The translations under genes and the position numbers were made by a program. The notes beneath the pieces are model-generated. The model was not told the origin of the DNA and searched no databases. It saw only the letters and a program-made list of their open reading frames with translations. From positions 1 through 21,930 of the forward strand of contig QANT01005130.1 of NCBI GenBank assembly GCA_003254885.1: 21,930 nt of DNA. The letters are read 5' to 3'. Source of the DNA: Purshia tridentata (taxonomy: Eukaryota > Streptophyta > Magnoliopsida > Rosales > Rosaceae). Of the stretch, positions 17,770-21,930 are shown piece after piece; the first letter of the stretch is position 1; every line of letters starts with the position of its first letter.

Positions 17770-18314
17770 TCCTTGAAATTATACTTGCTACGAGAAAAGA
17801 TATGGATATTGAGCCCTCATATGTTCCTCTAGTTGCCATGTCGCCTTTTCTACTTTATGATTTCTTCATATCACTTTAACCATAAGGATGGTTTTGGTGC
17901 GAAGCACTTGCTCTTTATGATCCAAGATCTCCACAAGTTGTTCTTCATATATAAAACAAAACATCTCTCAACTCAATGAGTTGAGCCTCTAAAATATGAG
18001 AAGAATCCGTTTTATACTGCCGTAGCTTCGACACATGGAAAACATCATGAATTTTTGAGAGCTCCATGGGCAAGGCAAGTCTATAAGTGAATTGGACCAA
18101 CTTGCTCTGTAATCTCATAAGGTCCAATGAAGTGGGGACTCAACTTCCCATGCTTCTCAAAATGCACCACACATTTCCAAGGTGATAACCTTAAGAAAAC
18201 TTTATCACCCACTTCAAACTCAAGATCCTTTCTGCGATTATCTGCGTAGCTCTTTTGTTGGTCATAAGCTGCCTTTAGTCTATTTCTGATAACGTGTACC
18301 TTATCTGCTATCAT
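17770..18314 (-). pseudogene. Integrase C-terminal domain and chromodomain of the gypsy element
   Basis: 18081-18314 holds the GPY/F-like region (FEVGDKVFLRLSPWK, HFIGPYEITEQVG). A frame change leads into 17945-18127 (LPMELSKIHDVFHVSKLRQY). The chromodomain follows at about 17780-17945 (VEILDHKEQVLRTK, then RNHKVEKATWQLEEHMR), interrupted by TGA (+ strand 17866-17868) where a tryptophan codon is usual. Chromodomains in this family direct integration to heterochromatin. Confidence 0.8.
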
Positions 18315-18329
18315 CTAAACAAATTCTAG

Positions 18330-19249
18330 GCCCATTTTTCCTTTCACCCACATCATCCCAACAAATGGGCATCCTACATTATCGGCCATACAACGCCTCA
18401 TAGGGTGCCATACCAATACTCGAATGGTAATTGTTATTGTAGGCAAATTCTATAAGTGGTAAGTAAGCATCCCAATTGCCTTTGAACTGTAGTACACATG
18501 ACCTCAACATGTCCTCCAAGGTCTGTATGATCCTCTCAAACTATCCATCAGTTTGTAGATGGAAGGCAGTACTAAAGTGTAACTTGGTACCCAAGGTTTG
18601 TTGTAAACTCTCCCAAAATTGAGAGGTAAACCTCGAATCTCTATCTGATACTATAGACATTAGGACACCATGTAGGCTCACTATTTCGTCCACAAAGTGC
18701 TTTGATAGCTTATCCAAAGAATAAGTCTCACGAATTGGTAAAAAGTGAGTCAATTTTGTAAGTCTATCCACAATCACCCATATATCATCGTTGCCAACTT
18801 GTGTGCGAGGAAGTTGAAACAAGAAATCCATGGTAATATGCTCCCACTTCCACTCAAGGAATATGGAGTGGTTGCAAGAAACCTGAAGGTTTCTGTCATT
18901 CTGCCTTCACTTGCTGACAAATCAATCATCTAGCAACAAACTCCACTATTTCTTTTTTGATGCCTAGCCACCAATAATGCTTTCTTAGAGTGCGGTACAT
19001 TTTGGTGGTTATTGGGTGCATGACATAGGTTGAATTATGAGCCTCTTCCAAAATTTTCATCCGAAGTGCTTTGCTTGTCGGAACACATAACCTGGTACCT
19101 ATAACCAAAGCTCCGTCCTCCTTCACTGAAAAGTCAACTTTCAACCCCTTTTCAGCTTCACCTTGAAGCTTTAACAACATAGGATCTTGGTGTTGAGCCT
19201 CACGTACTTTATCAATCAACACTGGTCTAACATGGAAGCTAGCCAACAA
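18330..19249 (-). pseudogene. Gypsy integrase (zinc finger and catalytic core), broken
   Basis: Would insert the DNA copy. The HHCC zinc-binding region is in 18926-19249 (KILEEAHNSTYVMHP, then HYWWLGIKKEIVEFVAR). The frame stops at + strand 18926-18928, exactly where the first cysteine of the CxxC pair is expected, with LICQQVK following. The catalytic core at 18541-18831 shows VIVDRLTK (first D) and VSDRDSRFTSQFW (second D). Past a TAG at 18541-18543 the glutamate region continues (FERIIQTLEDMLR) to the conserved tail (EFAYNNNYHSSIG) near 18400. All three catalytic acids appear present, but stops and frame changes break the protein. Confidence 0.85.
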
Positions 19250-19379
19250 GCTCCAGATTCACATACAGACAAACTAACTCCAGTTGCTCTCAACTCTACC
19301 AATAAAGGTAGATGTACTGTTCTCATATGTGCCAAACATGCTGAAGCCTTCCTATTAGAGCATCCGCCACTAAATTAGC

Positions 19380-19787
19380 CATCCTAGGGTGGTACTCTAT
19401 GGTGCAAATGTAATCCTTGATCAATTCTAACCACCTTCTCTACCTCAAAATAAGTTCTTTTTTAGTGAACAAATACTTGAGACTCTTGTGATAAGTAAAA
19501 ATCTGACAAGACACTCCGTATAAATAATGCCTCCAAATTTTTAGAGTAAAGACCACTGTTGCCAGCTCTAAGTCATAGATGGGGTAGTTTAACTCATGCT
19601 TCTTAAGTTGTTTAGAAGCATAAACAACCACCTTAGCATTTTGCATTAGTACATAACCAAGGCCCTGTCCTGAGGCATCACTATAGATCACAAATTCACT
19701 ATCACCATCAATGAGTGTTAAAACGGGAGCAAACGTCAATCTGTCCTTAAGCTTTTGAAAACTTTGCTCACATTCGTGTTCATTCAT
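19380..19787 (-). pseudogene. Gypsy RNase H domain, broken
   Basis: Would degrade the RNA strand of the hybrid. [13 protein letters not shown] and [19 protein letters not shown] are the first and second motifs with their acidic residues. In the third motif, the family TDHKSL aspartate is replaced by tyrosine (TYHKSL, codon 19491-19493). A TAG at 19440-19442 closes the frame, after which the family sequence continues in the same frame (RRWLELIKDY) to about 19380. A frameshift joins it to the RT thumb near 19781-19790. Confidence 0.85.
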
Positions 19788-20700
19788 ACTTAACTCCCTT
19801 CCTAGTCAATTGAGTAAGCGGTGATGATATCGGGGAGAAATCCTCCACGAAGTGGAGATAATAACTTGCTAGTCCAAGAAAACTCCTTACCTCTATCACA
19901 CTAGTAGGCTGCTCCCAGTTCTTCATTGCTTCCACTTTTTGAGGGTCCAGCAAGATACCTTTAGTGGAAATTACATGCCCCAGGAACCCCACTCTATCCA
20001 ACCAAAGTTGGCATTTACTAAACTTAGCCTACAACTGATTCTCCCTCAACGTGTGCAACACAGTCCTCAAATGCTCCATATGATCCTTATCATTCTGAGA
20101 ATTCATCAAAATGTCATTAATGAATACGATCAGAAACCGATCTAAGTAAAGACAAAAAACTCAATTCATAAGATCCACAAAAGCCGCTAGAGCATTAGTC
20201 AACCCAAATGGCATCACTAAGAACTCATAATGTCCATATCTAGTCCTGAAAGCGGTCTTGGGTATATCAGCTCCTTAATCTTCAACTGATGATACCCTAA
20301 TCTCAAATCAATCTTGGAGAAAACCTTCGCACCTTGCAACTGATCAAACAGATCATCAATACGAGGCAACATATATCGATTCCTTGCAGTAACCTTGTTG
20401 ATTTGCCTATAATCAATACACAATCTCACTATTCCATCCTTCTTCTTCATAAATAGGACTGGTGCACCCCCAAGGAGAAACACTGAGTTGTATAAACCCC
20501 TTCTCTATTAGTTCCTACAATTGAGTTTCAATTCCTTCAACTCAGCTGGGGCCATTCTATAAGGTGTCTGGGAGATGGGTGCTATGACAGGGACTAAGTC
20601 TATGGTGAAATCTAACTCTCTCATTGGAGGTAATCTCGGAAGGTCTTCTGGAAACACGTTTGAAATTTCTCGCACCACTAGTAAATCCCCCAATTTCACC
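19780..20700 (-). pseudogene. Gypsy reverse transcriptase, multiply broken
   Basis: The polymerase that would copy element RNA. N-terminal motifs lie in 20508-20699 (VFPEDLPRLPP, YRMAPAELKELK). Fingers and palm motifs lie in 20217-20483 ([20 protein letters not shown], then [18 protein letters not shown]). The FGLTNA segment and catalytic loop lie near 20100-20210, and the thumb at 19780-20001 (GFLGHVIS, SFLGLASYY). Lesions seen: TAG 20515-20517, one extra base in the C run at 20467-20471, a one-base loss near 20268-20272, TGA (+ strand TCA) at 20161-20163, and a change in the catalytic loop where F-I-N-D replaces the usual F-I-D-D (codon 20116-20118). It is non-functional. Confidence 0.85.
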
Positions 20701-20785
20701 TCTTAGCTCGAGTATCGATTACGTGAGCTAGGTACGCTGTACAACATTCATGACGTAGTTGTCTAGTTGATAAGGCTGAAATCAT

Positions 20786-21312
20786 TTAAGATGGAAGGAT
20801 CTTACGTTCCCCATGAAAAGCTACTTTAGGCTGGCTAGGTTGTCTAAAAGTCACTATTTTGCGGAAACAATCCACCGAAGCATAATAGGTAGGAAGCCAA
20901 TTTATACGCAAAATAACGTCGACGTCACAAATCTCCAAGGGAATTAGGTCCGCCTCTAAGTTTTGACCATCAATCAAAATGGGACAACTTCTGAAAGCCT
21001 CGCAAGCTACAAGAGAATTCCTAATTGGCGTAGCTATAACTAGCTCCCCATCTAAATGAGTGGGCCTCCTATAGGCACATAAGGCGAGTCTATGTGCAAT
21101 AAAAGAATGTGTAGCCCCAGAGTCCATCAGAACACGAACATCTTGCCCAAATATATGTAACATACCCATAATGTCGTCTGGTGAAGCTCGTGCCTCATGC
21201 TAGGTCATGGTGAACACTCTACCCTGAGCTTTGGGGAGTCTCCTCTGACCTCTCTATGATCCCTCGCTCCTACCAGAGAAACTAGAATGAGCATCACTAC
21301 TAGACAAACCAC
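20786..21312 (-). pseudogene. Gypsy aspartic protease (with gag/pro junction)
   Basis: The retropepsin that would process the polyprotein. The active-site motif LMDSGATHSFI is intact. The later hydrophobic strand reads VILRINWL, where the family usually has a glycine after VIL. The clear open frame is 20786-21169. Upstream the same frame extends toward gag but is closed by TAG at 21200-21202, and a second stop occurs further right near 21255. The frame ends at 20786-20788. Confidence 0.8.
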
Positions 21313-21500
21313 TAGGGCTAGGTTAGTTTGACCGAAAAACCAGAAACTATTCAAAAACCGGCATTACCAATATCGAAATAACAGGAACCGAGCAGAATCA
21401 GAATCGAGACAACAATAACCGGACCGAATCGGGATGTCAGTTTCGATCTCCGTTTTCATAACTCAAAATCGTCGGTATATTGAACCGAACCGAATATATA
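21313..21500 (+). mobile_element. Candidate hAT-like MITE end, cutting off the gypsy element
   Basis: TAGGGCTAGGTTAGTTTGACC begins at 21313, directly where recognisable gypsy sequence stops. It is followed by many ACCGAA/ACCGAACCG words up to about 21500, ending in TGAACCGAACCGAATATAT. This composition is typical of plant hAT-derived MITEs. The second terminus and the 8-bp duplication are not visible. Confidence 0.4.
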
Positions 21501-21930
21501 AAAATTATTCTTCAGATTTATATATTTATAGACATTTGACATTTTAGATAATAAAATTAATATTAACCTAGCTAAAATTTAGATAGTAAAATAATTTTAT
21601 ATATCAATTAAATCACATTTTAGACATTGAATTATATTTTATAACCAGTTCAATTGAACCACATATTAATTATATAAAACAGTTGAATGATAAGCTATTT
21701 CAATTGTTCCCTAACACTCGCCTACCCTCTCTTTCACACTCACATGACTCACTGCATTTTTTTTCTTCTTTCCCAACCATTCATCCTCTCTCTTTAATTT
21801 AATTTCTTTTTTTTCCCTTGCTAGCTACCACTCACCCTCTCTCTCTTTTATATTTTTTTTTTCCCTGGCGGGTAGTACTCTCTCTTTCTTTTATTTTTCT
21901 TTTTTCTTCCCTGGCAGTCACACACACACA
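21501..21930. repeat. AT-rich stretch passing into CT-rich tracts and a CA microsatellite
   Basis: 21501-21700 is AT-rich without signal. From about 21715 the + strand is pyrimidine-rich, with repeated CTCTCTCT and T runs, and the window ends in CA repeats (21919-21930). The CCTCTCTCT..TTTATTTT..CCCTGGC phrase occurs twice near 21836-21868 and 21882-21915, hinting at a small tandem duplication. No gene is seen. Confidence 0.65.

Larger units (their letters stand above)
17746..21312 (-). mobile_element. Ty3/gypsy chromovirus (Tekay/Del-like), 5'-truncated internal region
   Basis: Read leftwards on the minus strand, the order is protease, reverse transcriptase, RNase H, integrase, chromodomain, polypurine tract, LTR. 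Protease-RT-RNase H-integrase is the Ty3/gypsy order, and the C-terminal chromodomain marks a chromovirus; the motif style suggests the Tekay/Del clade. gag and the 5' LTR are absent: the internal region ends near 21312, where a different repeat begins. Every domain carries stops or frameshifts, so the copy is dead. Several stops fall on codons where the family usually has glutamine (CAG to TAG), as at 21200-21202, 20515-20517, 19440-19442 and 18541-18543. Confidence 0.9.

Noticed and set aside
18745-18933. Plus-strand frames opposite the gypsy pol
   Set aside because: Shadows of the minus-strand integrase; no motif of their own.
17746-21312. Endogenous plant pararetrovirus
   Set aside because: The RT-RNase H is followed by an integrase and a chromodomain, then a polypurine tract and LTR, which is the Ty3/gypsy chromovirus plan.
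1-21930. CRISPR array, tRNA, rRNA or a bacterial-type operon
   Set aside because: None seen: the tandem repeats lack spacer structure, and no tRNA-like cloverleaf or rRNA segment was recognised by eye.
1-21930. A wholly new biological system
   Set aside because: All substantial coding signals fall in known plant gene or transposon families; the unexplained parts are short or repetitive.

Overview
This is a stretch of eudicot-type plant nuclear DNA: AT-rich, with spliced genes, microsatellites and dense transposon remains. Every protein-coding signal belongs to a plant family: a NAC domain, an ankyrin/PGG membrane protein, a plant PIF/Harbinger transposon, a Mutator-like (MULE) transposase and a Ty3/gypsy chromovirus. 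I see no bacterial operons, CRISPR arrays, tRNA or rRNA genes. I cannot name the species.

Layout. Positions 1-1050 hold an isolated NAC-domain exon on the + strand; its first exon is not in the window. Positions 1050-3900 are non-coding: ends of decayed hAT-like and Tourist-like elements, a 72-bp tandem duplication, a 64-bp tandem array with telomere-like CCCTAAA words, a 13-bp fold-back and TA repeats. Positions 3926-8805 hold the 3' half of an ankyrin-repeat/PGG (ACD6/ITN1-like) membrane protein gene in three exons. Its last intron is about 3.6 kb and appears to contain a solo LTR-like insertion. Its last exon is broken by a one-base frameshift inside the transmembrane domain.

Positions 9365-13204 are the clearest unit: a 3840-bp PIF/Harbinger transposon with matching ends, a TAA target duplication, a 15-bp subterminal inverted repeat and two + strand genes. 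ORF1 is a spliced Myb/SANT-like protein and ORF2 is a DD35E transposase, each with its own TATA box. The two proteins of this family normally act together in transposition. Each gene here carries one lesion, an in-frame TAG in ORF1 and a one-base deletion near the ORF2 N-terminus, so the copy is recent-looking but probably not fully autonomous.

Positions 13208-15404 hold a 115-bp tandem duplication of an exon-like unit, followed by the C-terminal part of a MULE transposase (SWIM zinc finger plus CCHC knuckle) spread over four in-phase exons. Positions 15405-16140 hold a hairpin and a degenerate short repeat.

Positions about 16150-21312 are a minus-strand, 5'-truncated Ty3/gypsy chromovirus (Tekay/Del-like). 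From right to left it reads protease, reverse transcriptase, RNase H, integrase, chromodomain, polypurine tract and 3' LTR. It is heavily decayed, with stops, frameshifts and altered catalytic residues. Its gag side ends where an hAT-like repeat begins near 21313. The window closes in CT-rich and CA microsatellite sequence.

I found no convincing previously undescribed biological system. The items most worth a second look are the near-intact PIF/Harbinger copy, the duplicated 115-bp exon-like unit and the frameshifted PGG gene with its long intron.
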